Assembly (NCBI GenBank): GCA_023410975.1
Contig: JAEYPG010000181.1
Coordinates: 1-24,848, forward strand
Length of the DNA: 24,848 nucleotides
Source of the DNA: Pseudomonadota bacterium
Lineage (GTDB): Bacteria > Pseudomonadota > Gammaproteobacteria > Burkholderiales > Burkholderiaceae_C
Direction of reading: 5' to 3'
Below the pieces are notes generated by a model. The model was not told where the DNA came from. It worked only from the letters and a program-made list of their open reading frames with translations, and ran no database searches. Position numbers and translations under genes: made by a program. This document shows positions 8,400-16,469 of this stretch, one piece after another; within the stretch, counting starts at the first letter, position 1, and each line of letters opens with the position of its first letter.

Positions 8400-8406
8400 A
8401 GGGTGT

Positions 8407-8482
8407 TGGTGCCGGTGAAGAGAGTCGAACTCCCGACCTTCGCATTACGAATGCGCTGCTCTACCAACTGAGCTACACCGGC
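8407..8482 (-). tRNA. tRNA-Thr (anticodon CGU)
   Basis: A complete 76-nt tRNA with encoded CCA. The acceptor arm GCCGGTG pairs with CACCGGC, the D-arm is GCTC/GAGC, the T-arm is GGGAG/CTCTT around TTCGACT with one mismatch or wobble, and the anticodon loop is TTCGTAA. The anticodon CGT reads the threonine codon ACG, very common in GC-rich genomes. The anticodon stem has one mismatched end pair (G-A), as in the E. coli thrW product. A promoter precedes it and a strong terminator follows it, so it is a single-gene transcript. Confidence 0.97.
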
Positions 8483-8497
8483 GCTGACAAGAATTAG

Positions 8498-8551
8498 ATT
8501 ATGGCACAGGTTCTCGGGGGACGACAAGCTTTTTGCTTGAAATTTTTCAAA
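8498..8551 (-). promoter_or_regulatory. Promoter of tRNA-Thr with UP-like element
   Basis: On the minus strand TTGTCG (8522-8527) and CATAAT (8498-8503) are 18 bases apart, a good sigma-70 pair, with transcription expected to start about 9 bases before the tRNA. Immediately upstream of the -35 is an A/T-rich block (8530-8551 on the plus strand) that resembles an UP element, normal for strong stable-RNA promoters. That block contains TTGAAATTTTTCAA, which also fits the bare TTGA-N6-TCAA core of FNR sites; an UP element is the simpler reading. Confidence 0.75.
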
Positions 8552-8682
8552 CCCGTTCCGGCAGGGTGTGCGGCGAGGGTTGAGAAGGCTACGAAAGTAG
8601 GGCACAGGGTCCGGGCGATGCGCTGGTGCGTGGGCGCAGCGCGCGGCAAACCCCGTGCCGGTGGCCGCTCAACCGTGGCGGC

Positions 8683-9699
8683 TCACTTCTTCGCGGCTTC
8701 CTGGTGGTAGGCCGTGACCTGCGCCACCTCGTTCTTGGAGCCCAGGATCACGCTCACGCGCTCGTGCAGCTTGGTGGGCTGGATGTCGAGGATGCGCTGG
8801 TGGCCGTTGGTGGCGGCGCCGCCGGCCTGCTCCACCAGGAAGGCCATCGGGTTGGCCTCGTACATCAGGCGCAGCTTGCCGGGCTTGCCGGGCTCGCGCG
8901 CGTCCCACGGGTACATGAAGATGCCGCCGCGGCACAGGATGCGGTGCACGTCGGCCACCATGGAGGCGATCCAGCGCATGTTGAAGTCCTTGCCGCGCGG
9001 ACCCGTGGTGCCGGCCAGGCACTCGTCGATGTAGCGCTTCACCGGGGCGTCCCAGTGGCGCATGTTGCTCATGTTGATCGCGAATTCCTTGGTGTCGGCC
9101 GGGATCTGCGTGCCCTGCTCGATCAGGAACCAGCCGCCGAGCTCGCGGTCGAGCGTGAACATCACCACGCCGGCGCCCACGGTCAGCACCAGCGTGGTCT
9201 GCGGGCCGTACACGCAGTAGCCCGCGGCCACCTGCTGGCGCCCCGGCTGCAGGAAGTCGGCCTCGCTCACGCCCTCGTGGTCGGCCGGCTTCTTGAGCAC
9301 CGAGAAGATGGTGCCGATACTGACGTTGACGTCGATGTTGGAGGAGCCGTCCAGCGGATCGAACAGCAGCAGGAACTCGCCCTGCGGGTAGCGGTTGGGG
9401 ATGATGTGGATCTCGTCCATCTCCTCGCTGGCCATGGCCGCGAGGTGGCCGCCCCACTCGTTGGCCTCGATCAGCACCTCGTTGGAGATGATGTCGAGCT
9501 TCTTCTGCACCTCGCCCTGCACGTTCTCGCTGCCCGCGCTGCCCAGCACCTCGCCCAGCGCGCCCTTGTTCACGGCGATGGCGATGCGCTTGCACGCGCG
9601 CGCCACCACCTCGATCAGCAGCCGCAGCTGCGCCGGGATGTTGTCGTGCTCGCGCTGCTGCTCGACCAGGTACTGGGTCAGACTGACTCGCTTGCTCAT
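8683..9699 (-). CDS. fbp: Fructose-1,6-bisphosphatase, class I
   Basis: A 338-residue cytoplasmic enzyme that hydrolyses fructose 1,6-bisphosphate to fructose 6-phosphate in gluconeogenesis, and in the Calvin cycle where present. The metal-binding signature FDPLDGSSN is at 113-121, with the SEEM glutamates at 91-94. The later LRLMYEANPMAFLVEQAGG-type region, which carries substrate-binding residues, is also clear. The ATG at 9699 is chosen because AGGAGG sits 8 bases upstream; a TTG at 9717 would put that Shine-Dalgarno inside the gene. It follows pepN by 43 bases on the same strand and is probably read from the same transcript. A single fbp next to pepN does not by itself indicate autotrophy. 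Confidence 0.96.
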   Translation of the reverse strand: MSKRVSLTQYLVEQQREHDNIPAQLRLLIEVVARACKRIAIAVNKGALGEVLGSAGSENVQGEVQKKLDIISNEVLIEANEWGGHLAAMASEEMDEIHIIPNRYPQGEFLLLFDPLDGSSNIDVNVSIGTIFSVLKKPADHEGVSEADFLQPGRQQVAAGYCVYGPQTTLVLTVGAGVVMFTLDRELGGWFLIEQGTQIPADTKEFAINMSNMRHWDAPVKRYIDECLAGTTGPRGKDFNMRWIASMVADVHRILCRGGIFMYPWDAREPGKPGKLRLMYEANPMAFLVEQAGGAATNGHQRILDIQPTKLHERVSVILGSKNEVAQVTAYHQEAAKK

Positions 9700-9742
9700 G
9701 GGTGCTGCCTCCTGCAAAAAATGCTGATGGATTTCGGATTCG

Positions 9743-12451
9743 TCAGGCCGCGACGGCCTCGGTGGCCACGCTCGCGTCGTCGGCCAGCGCGCGCATGACG
9801 ATCTCGCGCACGTCGTTGGAGAGGTCGGGCCTGGAGGCCACGCGCTGGATCGCCTCGCGCGCGGCGCTGCGGTAGGGCTCGGCCAGCTTGCGCCAGCGGT
9901 CCATCACGCGCGCCAGCCGCGCGGCCAGCTGCGGGTTCATGGCGTCGATCTCGATCACGCGGTCGGCCCAGAACACGTAGCCCGCGGCATCGGCACGGTG
10001 GAAGGCCGCCGGGTTGAACATCGTCAGCGAGAACAGCAGGCTGCGCGCGCGGTTGGGGTTGCGCAGCGAGAAGTCCGGATGCTTGAGCAGCGCCTTGGCG
10101 CGGGCGAAGACCCGGCCGTCGTGCTCCGGCGCGCGCGCCTGCAGCGCGAACCACTTGTCCAGCACCAGCGCGTCGTCCTTGAACAGCTCGTGGAAGCGCG
10201 CCAGCGCGGCTTCCGCCAGCTCGGCGTGCGACTCGACCAGCGCCGACAGCGCGCCCAGCCGCTCGGTCATGTTGCCCGCGTCCTTGAAGCGCTGGTAGGC
10301 GCGGCCCGGCCACACCGGGTCGCCGCTGCGCTGCGCGTGCAGGCACAGCATCGACAGCGCCAGGTTCGCCAGCGCGCGGCGCCCGGCCTGCGCCACCGTG
10401 GGCTGGTAGCCCTCGCGCAGCTGGTGGTGCTCCCAGGCCCAGGCCCAGTCGGCGTGCAGGTGCTGCGCCAGTTGTGCGCGCATCGACTCGCGCACCGCGT
10501 GCACGCGCTGCGGGTCCACCACCGCCAGCTGCTCGGCCACGTACCCTTCGGTGGGCAGCTGCAGCACCAGCTCCTTGAACGAGGCGTCCAGCGTCGGGTG
10601 GCGCAGCACGGTGCGCATGGCCTCGATGAAGGCATCGTCCAGGTGCGCCGGGGCATGGCCCTCGGCGGCGGCGCACAGCCGCGTGAGCGCCAGGCGCTGG
10701 CCCGATTCCCAGCGGTTGAAGGCGTCGGTGTCGTGCGCCAGCAGCACCAGGCGCTCGGCGTCGGACAGGCCGTCGTCCAGCGTCACCGGCGCGGAGAAGC
10801 CGCGCAGCAGCGAGGGCACCGGCGCGGCGCCCACGTTCACGAAGGTCCAGCTCTGCTCGGCCTGCTCCAGCACCAGCACGCGCTCGGTGTGGCCGGCGGC
10901 TTCCTCGCCTTCGAGCTGCAGCGCCAGCGGCGTGCCGTCGTGCGCCAGCAGCCCCATCGCCACCGGGATCACGAAGGGCAGTTTCACGGGCTGCCCGGGG
11001 GAGGGCGCGCAGCGCTGCTGCAGCGTCAGCGTGTAGCGGCAGGTCTCGGGGTCGTACACGCCGCGCGCGGTGACGGCGGGCGTGCCGGCCTGCGCGTACC
11101 AGCGCTTGAAGCCTTCGAGCCGCGTGCCCAGCGCGCTGCCCGGGTTGGCGTCGGCGATGGCCTGCGCGAAGTCGTCGCAGGTCACCGCTTGCCCGTCATG
11201 GCGCTCGAAGTAGAGGCTCATGCCGTTCGCGAAACCCTCGCGGCCCACCAGCGTGGACATCATGCGCACGACTTCGGCGCCCTTGTCGTAGACGGTGGCG
11301 GTGTAGAAGTTGTTGATCTCGACGTAGCTGTCGGGGCGCACCGGGTGCGCCATGGGGCCGGCGTCCTCGGGGAACTGGGCCGAGCGCAGCTGGCGCACGT
11401 CCTCGATGCGGCGCACGGCGCGCGCGCTGGCGCCGCCGCTCATGTCCATCGAGAACTCCTGGTCGCGGAAGACCGTCAGGCCTTCCTTGAGGCTGAGCTG
11501 GAACCAGTCGCGGCAGGTGACGCGGTTGCCGGTCCAGTTGTGGAAGTACTCGTGCGCCACCACGCTCTCGACGCCGAAGAAGTCCACGTCGGTGGCCGTG
11601 GCCGGGCTGGCCAGCACGTACTTGGTGTTGAAGATGTTGAGGCCCTTGTTCTCCATGGCCCCCATGTTGAAGTCCTCGACCGCCACGATCATGAAGCGCT
11701 CAAGGTCCAGCGGCAGCTTGAAGCGCGCCTCGTCCCACACCACCGAGGCGATGAGCGAGTTCATCGCGTGCCCGGTCTTGTCCAGGTCGCCGCGGCGCAC
11801 GTACACCTGCAGCAGGTGCTCGCGGCCGTTGCGGGTGCGGACCTTCTGCTCGCGCGCCACCAGGTCCGCCGCCACCAGGGCGAAGAGGTAGCTGGGCTTC
11901 GGGAAGGGGTCGTGCCACTTGGCGTAGTGGCGGCCGGCCGGCAGCTCGCCTTGCTCCACGAGGTTGCCGTTGCTCAGCAGCACCGGGTACTTCGCCTTGT
12001 CCGCGCGCAGCGTCACCGTGTAGACCGCCATCACGTCGGGGCGGTCCAGGAAGTAGGTGATGCGGCGGAAGCCTTCGGCCTCGCACTGCGTGAAGAAGCC
12101 GTTGCCGCTGGTGTAGAGGCCGGAGAGCTCGGTGTTCTTCTCGGGGCAGCAGCTGTTCTTGATCTCCAGCGTGAAGCTCGCATCCTCGGGCGGATGGTCG
12201 ATCACGAGCGTGCCGTCCTCGTGGCGGAAGCTCACGCTCTCGCCGTTGGCCAGCACGCGCAGCAGCGTGAGGCCTTCACCGTGCAGGCGCAGCGGCTGCG
12301 GCGCGGCCTGCGCGTCGCGCTCGATGAGCAGCTTGGAGCTCACCAGCGTCTTGGCCGGCTCCAGGTCGAATGCCAGCTCGACGCTGCGGATGCGGTAGGC
12401 CGGCGCGAGGTAGTCCTCGCGGCGGACGAGTTGGGCGGTGCCTTCGCGCAT
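9743..12451 (-). CDS. pepN: Aminopeptidase N (M1 family)
   Basis: A 902-residue zinc aminopeptidase that removes N-terminal residues from peptides in the cytoplasm, of the E. coli PepN type. The GAMEN substrate-anchoring motif lies near residue 264, and the zinc site HEYFH near 299-303 is followed 18 residues later by the third ligand, Glu in LKEGLT. The C-terminal superhelical domain extends to the end, and the length matches the family. The reading frame stays open upstream to about 13249, but that part is a shadow of prfB. The ATG at 12451, before REGTAQLVRREDY, gives the normal PepN N-terminus and has a GGAG about 11 bases upstream. It lies 128 bases after prfB, with a degenerate repeat in between, and 43 bases before fbp. 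Confidence 0.96.
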   Translation of the reverse strand: MREGTAQLVRREDYLAPAYRIRSVELAFDLEPAKTLVSSKLLIERDAQAAPQPLRLHGEGLTLLRVLANGESVSFRHEDGTLVIDHPPEDASFTLEIKNSCCPEKNTELSGLYTSGNGFFTQCEAEGFRRITYFLDRPDVMAVYTVTLRADKAKYPVLLSNGNLVEQGELPAGRHYAKWHDPFPKPSYLFALVAADLVAREQKVRTRNGREHLLQVYVRRGDLDKTGHAMNSLIASVVWDEARFKLPLDLERFMIVAVEDFNMGAMENKGLNIFNTKYVLASPATATDVDFFGVESVVAHEYFHNWTGNRVTCRDWFQLSLKEGLTVFRDQEFSMDMSGGASARAVRRIEDVRQLRSAQFPEDAGPMAHPVRPDSYVEINNFYTATVYDKGAEVVRMMSTLVGREGFANGMSLYFERHDGQAVTCDDFAQAIADANPGSALGTRLEGFKRWYAQAGTPAVTARGVYDPETCRYTLTLQQRCAPSPGQPVKLPFVIPVAMGLLAHDGTPLALQLEGEEAAGHTERVLVLEQAEQSWTFVNVGAAPVPSLLRGFSAPVTLDDGLSDAERLVLLAHDTDAFNRWESGQRLALTRLCAAAEGHAPAHLDDAFIEAMRTVLRHPTLDASFKELVLQLPTEGYVAEQLAVVDPQRVHAVRESMRAQLAQHLHADWAWAWEHHQLREGYQPTVAQAGRRALANLALSMLCLHAQRSGDPVWPGRAYQRFKDAGNMTERLGALSALVESHAELAEAALARFHELFKDDALVLDKWFALQARAPEHDGRVFARAKALLKHPDFSLRNPNRARSLLFSLTMFNPAAFHRADAAGYVFWADRVIEIDAMNPQLAARLARVMDRWRKLAEPYRSAAREAIQRVASRPDLSNDVREIVMRALADDASVATEAVAA

Positions 12452-12492
12452 GTGCTGCTGCTCCGGTGCGTGTCTCTGAGGTTGGTCGATGT

Positions 12493-12570
12493 CCCGTTCG
12501 GGCTGAGCCTGGTCGAAGCCTGCCGCCCGGTCGGGCTGCGAGCCTAACGACCAAGCCCAGGGTGAACGGG
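12493..12570. repeat. Degenerate REP-doublet (REPIN-like) element
   Basis: One arm (12493-12520) matches the GTTCGGGCTGAGC...GTCGAAGCC unit seen elsewhere in the window with a small insertion. A second, decayed inverted arm ends at 12570 (GCCCAGGGTGAACGGG against GCTCAGGGCGAACGGG). The spacing matches the two better copies at 16470-16546 and 22324-22400. It fills the gap between prfB and pepN. Confidence 0.6.
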
Positions 12571-12579
12571 GTCTAGGGC

Positions 12580-13684
12580 TTACAGGCCCTGCTTGAGGCT
12601 GGCGGCGATGAAGGCGTCGAGGTCGCCGTCCAGCACCTTCTGGGTGTTGGAGATCTCGACGTTGGTGCGCAGGTCCTTGATGCGGCTCTGGTCCAGCACG
12701 TACGAGCGGATCTGGGGGCCCCAACCCACGTCGGTCTTGGCGTCCTCCAGCTTCTGCTGCTCGGCCATCTTCTTGCGCATCTCGTGCTCGTACAGGCGCG
12801 AGCGCAGCATCTGCCAGGCCTCGTCGCGGTTGCGGTGCTGCGAACGGTCGTTCTGGCACTGCACGACGATGCCGGTGGGGATGTGCGTCAGGCGCACCGC
12901 CGAGTCGGTCTTGTTGATGTGCTGGCCGCCCCCGCCCGCGGCGCGGAAGGTGTCGGTGCGCACGTCGGCCGGGTTGATGTCGATCTCGATCGAGTCGTCG
13001 ACTTCCGGATACACGAACAGCGACGCGAAGCTGGTGTGGCGCCCGCCCGAGCTGTCGAAGGGGCTCTTGCGCACCAGGCGGTGCACGCCGGTCTCGCTGC
13101 GCAGGTGGCCGAAGGCGTAGTCGCCTTCCACCTTGATCGTGGCGCTGCGGATGCCGGCCACGTCGCCCTCGGTCTCTTCCATGACCTCGGCCTTGAAGCC
13201 CTTGCGCTCGCAGTACTTGAGGTACTGGCGCAACAGCATGCTGGCCCAATCGCAGGCCTCGGTGCCGCCGGCGCCGGCCTGGATGTCGATGAAGCAGTTG
13301 CTGGGGTCGGCCGGGTTGTTGAACATGCGGCGGAACTCCAGCTGTTCCACCGCGCCTTGCAGCTGCTGGGCCTCGCTCTCGATGTGCTCCAGGGCCGCGA
13401 AGTCCTCGTCGGCCTTGCTCATCTCCCAGAGCTCCAGGTTGTCGCCGAGGTTGCGCTCGAGGTGGTTGATGGTCTCGACCACCGTCTCCAGCGACTTCTT
13501 CTCGCGGCCCAGCTCCTGGGCGCGCTTGGGCTCGTTCCAGACGCTGGGGTTCTCCAGCGCGGCGTTGACTTCGTTCAGGCGGAGTGCTTTGCGGTCGTAG
13601 TCAAAGATACCCCCTTAGCGCTTGGGTGCGCTCGCTCAGGTCGGACAGCAGGCTGCCGATGGCGTTGATGCGTTCGATGTCCAT
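12580..13684 (-). CDS. prfB: Peptide chain release factor 2, with programmed +1 frameshift
   Basis: RF2 recognises UGA and UAA stop codons and releases the peptide on the ribosome. The gene is in two frames: 27 codons from the ATG at 13684 to an in-frame TGA (13603-13601), then 340 residues in the +1 frame from GAC at 13602. Together they give 367 residues, against 365 in E. coli. In the second part the codon-reading SPF motif (in VRKSPFDSSGG) and the catalytic GGQ (in AGGGGQHINK) are intact. The split is the normal autoregulatory arrangement and not a broken gene: low RF2 slows reading of the TGA and favours the shift. No strong Shine-Dalgarno was seen at the start. It is divergent from the DUF4212 gene, with 139 bases between, and leads the prfB-pepN-fbp run. 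Confidence 0.97.
13600..13615 (-). promoter_or_regulatory. prfB: RF2 programmed +1 frameshift site
   Basis: The minus strand reads AGG GGG TAT CTT TGA C, identical to the E. coli prfB recoding site. The parts are a Shine-Dalgarno-like AGGGGG that pairs with 16S rRNA, a 3-nt spacer, the slippery CTT and the poorly terminating TGA C context. Ribosomes skip the T at 13603 and continue at GAC. Confidence 0.97.
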
Positions 13685-13823
13685 GTGTGGGGACCCGCGG
13701 TCGTTGATGCTTGAAAGGGTTTGGATTTTGGCACGCGCGCCTTGCCGGGAAGGCCGGGGCGGGCGTTGTAAGACAATCCCACACCGGCGGCGGGTGCAAG
13801 GCCCGCCGCGCACCGGAGGAGAC

Positions 13824-14159
13824 ATGCAAGCCCAAGGCCGCCTACAGGCCGACATCCACAACGACGCCGCCGCGCCGCTGAGCGAGCGCGCCTGCGAGGC
13901 CGAGCCCGAGCCCGCGTTGGCGCGGCACTGGCGGCGCACGCGCGTGCTGACCGCGGTGCTGCTGCTGGTGTGGTTCGGCGCGAGCTTCGTGCCGGTGTTC
14001 TTCGCCGCGGAGCTGCGCCAGCGCTTCTTCGGCTGGCCGCTGGGCTTCTGGATCGCCTCGCAGGGCGCGCTGCTGGTGTTCCTGCTGGTGGTGGTGGTGT
14101 ACGCCTGGGCCATGGGCCGCATCGACGACGCCAGCGGGCTCGACGAAGAGGAGCCCTGA
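13824..14159 (+). CDS. DUF4212 small subunit of sodium:solute symporter
   Basis: A small membrane protein of 111 residues with two predicted helices (about 43-61 and 72-94) joined by a short loop, RQRFFGWPLGFWIASQGA. This WPLGFW-type core and the two-helix layout fit the DUF4212 / small symporter subunit family. It lies one base ahead of the large symporter subunit, the standard arrangement for these pairs. It probably forms part of or stabilises the transporter in the inner membrane. The start is set by GGAGGA three to four bases before the ATG. The N-terminal 35 or so residues are polar and acidic and look disordered. Confidence 0.85.
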   Translation: MQAQGRLQADIHNDAAAPLSERACEAEPEPALARHWRRTRVLTAVLLLVWFGASFVPVFFAAELRQRFFGWPLGFWIASQGALLVFLLVVVVYAWAMGRIDDASGLDEEEP

Positions 14160-14160
14160 G

Positions 14161-16251
14161 ATGGCCGTGCCGTTGCAGGATGCGCGCTTCCGCTCCCGGC
14201 TCGACCGCATCTACCTGTCCTTCGCGCTGTCCTTCGTGGCCTTCGTGCTGCTGCTGGGACTGGCCGAGGAGGTGGCGGGGCTGTCCAAGCGCTGGATCGG
14301 CTTCAGCTTCCTGCTGCTGACGGTGCTGCTGTACGCGGGCATCGGCATCCTGAGCCGCACCACCGACCCGGCCGAGTACTACGTGGCGGGCCGGCGCGTG
14401 CCCGCCTTCTACAACGGCATGGCCATCGCCGCGGACTGGATGAGCGCGGCCTCCTTCATCGGCATGGCCGGCACGCTGTACCTGAGCGGCTTCGGCGGCC
14501 TGGCCTACGTCATGGGCTGGAGCGGCGGCTACTGCCTCATGGCGCTGCTGCTGGCGCCGTACCTGCGCAAATTCGGCCAGTACACCATTCCCGACTTCCT
14601 GGGCGCGCGCTACGAGGGCCACCTGCCGCGGCTCATCGGCGTGGCCTGCGCCATCCTGGTGAGCTTCATGTACCTGGTGGCGCAGATCTACGGCGTGGGC
14701 CTGATCACGGCGCGCCTGACCGGGTTGCCCTTCGAGGTGGGCGTGTTCGTGGGCCTGGGCGGCATCCTGGTGTGCTCGTTCCTGGGCGGCATGCGCGCCG
14801 TGACCTGGACGCAGGTGGCGCAGTACATCGTGCTGATCCTGGCCTACCTGGTGCCGGTGTGCTGGCTGGCGGCCAAGCAGACCGGGCTGCCGCTGCCGCT
14901 GGTGGTCTACGGCGTGCAGCTGGAGAAAGTCAGCGAGCGCGAGCAGCAGCTCAAGGCCGATCCGCGCGAGAAGGAGGTGATCGCCACCTTCCAGGGCCGC
15001 GCCGACGCCTACGCGCGCCGCCTGGAGAACATTCCCGCGGCGCTGGAGGCCGAGGTCGATGCCGCCAAGGCGCGCGTGGCGCGGCTGAAGCACACCAATG
15101 CCCCGCAGTCCGAGATCCACGCCGCGGAGCGGGCGCTGGCGCAGCTGCCCAACAACGAGGCCGAGGCGCGGCGCATGTGGGAGGCGGAGAAGGCCGCCAA
15201 CGAGGCGCGCGCGCGGCCGCTGGCCGGGATGCCCGAGCACGCCGTGCCCTTTGCCGGCGAGCCCGACGGCGACCCGCTGGCGCGCAGCAGCCCCGAGTCC
15301 TCGCGGCGCAACTTCCTGGCGCTGGTGTTCTGCCTGATGGTGGGCTCCGCGGCGCTGCCGCACGTGCTCACGCGCTACTACACGACATCCTCGGTGCGCG
15401 AGGCGCGCGCCTCGGTGGCGTGGAGCCTGTTCTTCATCCTGCTGCTCTACGTCACGGCGCCGGCGCTGGCGGTGCTGGTGAAGTACGAGATCTTCAACGT
15501 GCTGGTGGGCACGCCCTTCGACCGGCTGCCGGCGTGGATCGCCAACTGGTCCAAGGTCGATCCGGGGCTGCTGTCGGTGCAGGACGTCAACGGCGACGGC
15601 ATCTTCCAGCTCGGGGAGATGAAGATCGGCGGTGACATCATCATGCTGGCCACGCCCGAGATCGCCGGGCTGCCCTACGTGATCGCCGGCATGGTGGCCG
15701 CCGGCGGGCTGGCCGCGGCGCTGTCCACCGCCGACGGGCTGCTGCTGACCATCTCCAACGCGCTGAGCCACGACACCTACTACCGCGTCATCAACCCCGG
15801 CGCGGGCACGGCGCGGCGCGTGACCATCTCCAAGGCGCTGCTGCTGGTGGTGGCGCTGGCCGCGGCGGCGGTGGCGGCGCACAAGCCGGCGGACATCCTG
15901 TTCCTGGTCTCGGCCACCTTCTCGCTGGCGGCCTCGGCCTTCTTCCCGGCGCTGGTGCTGGGCATCTTCTGGAAGCGCGCCACGCGCGTGGCCGCCTGCT
16001 GGGGCATGGTGCTGGGGCTGGCCACCGCGGCGGCCTACATGGTGCTGACCCAGCCCTGGCTGCGCCGCGTCTTCCACATCGACGCGCCGCTGGAGCTGTG
16101 GTGGGGCCTGCACCCGGTCTCCGCCGGCGTGCTGGGCGTGCCGGTGGGCTTCGCCACCATCGTGCTGCTGAGCCTGTTCACGCGCGCGCCCTCGGCCGAG
16201 ACCCAGGCGGCGCTGGCCGGCTGGCGCCACCCCGGACAAACCCGCGGATGA
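14161..16251 (+). CDS. Sodium:solute symporter, large subunit (VC_2705/ActP-like)
   Basis: An inner-membrane secondary transporter of 696 residues from the solute:sodium symporter family. ActP-like sequences are visible: DPAEYYVAGRRVPAFYNGMA near residue 70, ADWMSAASFIGMAG, the SFLGGMRAVTWTQVAQY signature near 210, and GGLAAALSTADGLLLTISNA near 520. It is about 150 residues longer than plain ActP because of a polar insert at roughly 253-380, rich in Glu, Ala and Arg and probably coiled coil. A loop at 475-486, DVNGDGIFQLGE, has the ligand spacing of an EF-hand (D1, N3, D5, G6, E12). The insert and the DUF4212 partner point to the VC_2705 subfamily rather than to acetate permease proper. The substrate is likely a short carboxylate, but this is inferred. 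An acyl-CoA synthetase lies about 1.3 kb downstream. Confidence 0.9.
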   Translation: MAVPLQDARFRSRLDRIYLSFALSFVAFVLLLGLAEEVAGLSKRWIGFSFLLLTVLLYAGIGILSRTTDPAEYYVAGRRVPAFYNGMAIAADWMSAASFIGMAGTLYLSGFGGLAYVMGWSGGYCLMALLLAPYLRKFGQYTIPDFLGARYEGHLPRLIGVACAILVSFMYLVAQIYGVGLITARLTGLPFEVGVFVGLGGILVCSFLGGMRAVTWTQVAQYIVLILAYLVPVCWLAAKQTGLPLPLVVYGVQLEKVSEREQQLKADPREKEVIATFQGRADAYARRLENIPAALEAEVDAAKARVARLKHTNAPQSEIHAAERALAQLPNNEAEARRMWEAEKAANEARARPLAGMPEHAVPFAGEPDGDPLARSSPESSRRNFLALVFCLMVGSAALPHVLTRYYTTSSVREARASVAWSLFFILLLYVTAPALAVLVKYEIFNVLVGTPFDRLPAWIANWSKVDPGLLSVQDVNGDGIFQLGEMKIGGDIIMLATPEIAGLPYVIAGMVAAGGLAAALSTADGLLLTISNALSHDTYYRVINPGAGTARRVTISKALLLVVALAAAAVAAHKPADILFLVSATFSLAASAFFPALVLGIFWKRATRVAACWGMVLGLATAAAYMVLTQPWLRRVFHIDAPLELWWGLHPVSAGVLGVPVGFATIVLLSLFTRAPSAETQAALAGWRHPGQTRG

Positions 16252-16261
16252 CTTGGATCAA

Positions 16262-16303
16262 TTGAGATTCGTCAAGAGGGGTGCCGGCGGCGCCTCCTAG
16301 ATT
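16262..16303 (+). promoter_or_regulatory. FNR/Anr-type box with -10 hexamer (class II promoter layout)
   Basis: TTGAGATTCGTCAA (16262-16275) fits the FNR-family core TTGA-N6-TCAA. A -10-like TAGATT lies at 16298-16303. If that hexamer spans -12 to -7, transcription starts at 16310 and the box is centred at -41.5, the classical position for FNR-type activation. It points at the 34-codon reading frame that begins 25 bases after the predicted start. Binding is inferred from sequence only. Confidence 0.6.
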
Positions 16304-16334
16304 GCCGCCATCGATACCCCGCTTGGAGACGGCC

Positions 16335-16439
16335 ATGCACAGGTTGGAGAAGCTCATCGACCGGCTCGGCGGCACCGAGCTGCTGCTGGTCAGCCTGGTC
16401 GTGATCGGGGTGCCGGCGCTGTTCAGCGCGATGCTTTGA
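16335..16439 (+). CDS. Predicted 34-residue single-helix membrane miniprotein
   Basis: A short reading frame not recognised as any known family. It has an ATG, a Shine-Dalgarno (GGAG at 16325-16328, six bases before the start) and a TGA. The product has a charged, amphipathic N-terminus (MHRLEKLIDRLGGTE) and one hydrophobic segment, LLLVSLVVIGVPALFSAM, that fills the rest, so an inner-membrane location is likely. An FNR-type box and -10 sit at the right distance upstream, which suggests induction when oxygen is low. It lies between the symporter and a REP-doublet. Small helices of this kind often attach to respiratory oxidases or transporters, but there is no evidence for a partner here. The case for a real gene rests on promoter, ribosome site and protein character agreeing. 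Confidence 0.6.
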   Translation: MHRLEKLIDRLGGTELLLVSLVVIGVPALFSAML

Positions 16440-16469
16440 TGTCAGCTTGTCGCTGCTACTGAACAAAAG

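Noticed and set aside
9998..12547. An 849-codon plus-strand frame opposite pepN
   Set aside because: Low-complexity basic/Ala/Val/His composition typical of antisense frames at 70% GC. PepN on the other strand has GAMEN and HExxH.
12452..13249. N-terminal extension of pepN through prfB
   Set aside because: The frame stays open only by chance; the sequence is the out-of-frame image of RF2. PepN has its normal start at 12451.
13636..16239. An 867-codon minus-strand frame opposite the symporter
   Set aside because: Same composition bias. The plus strand encodes a convincing DUF4212/symporter pair.
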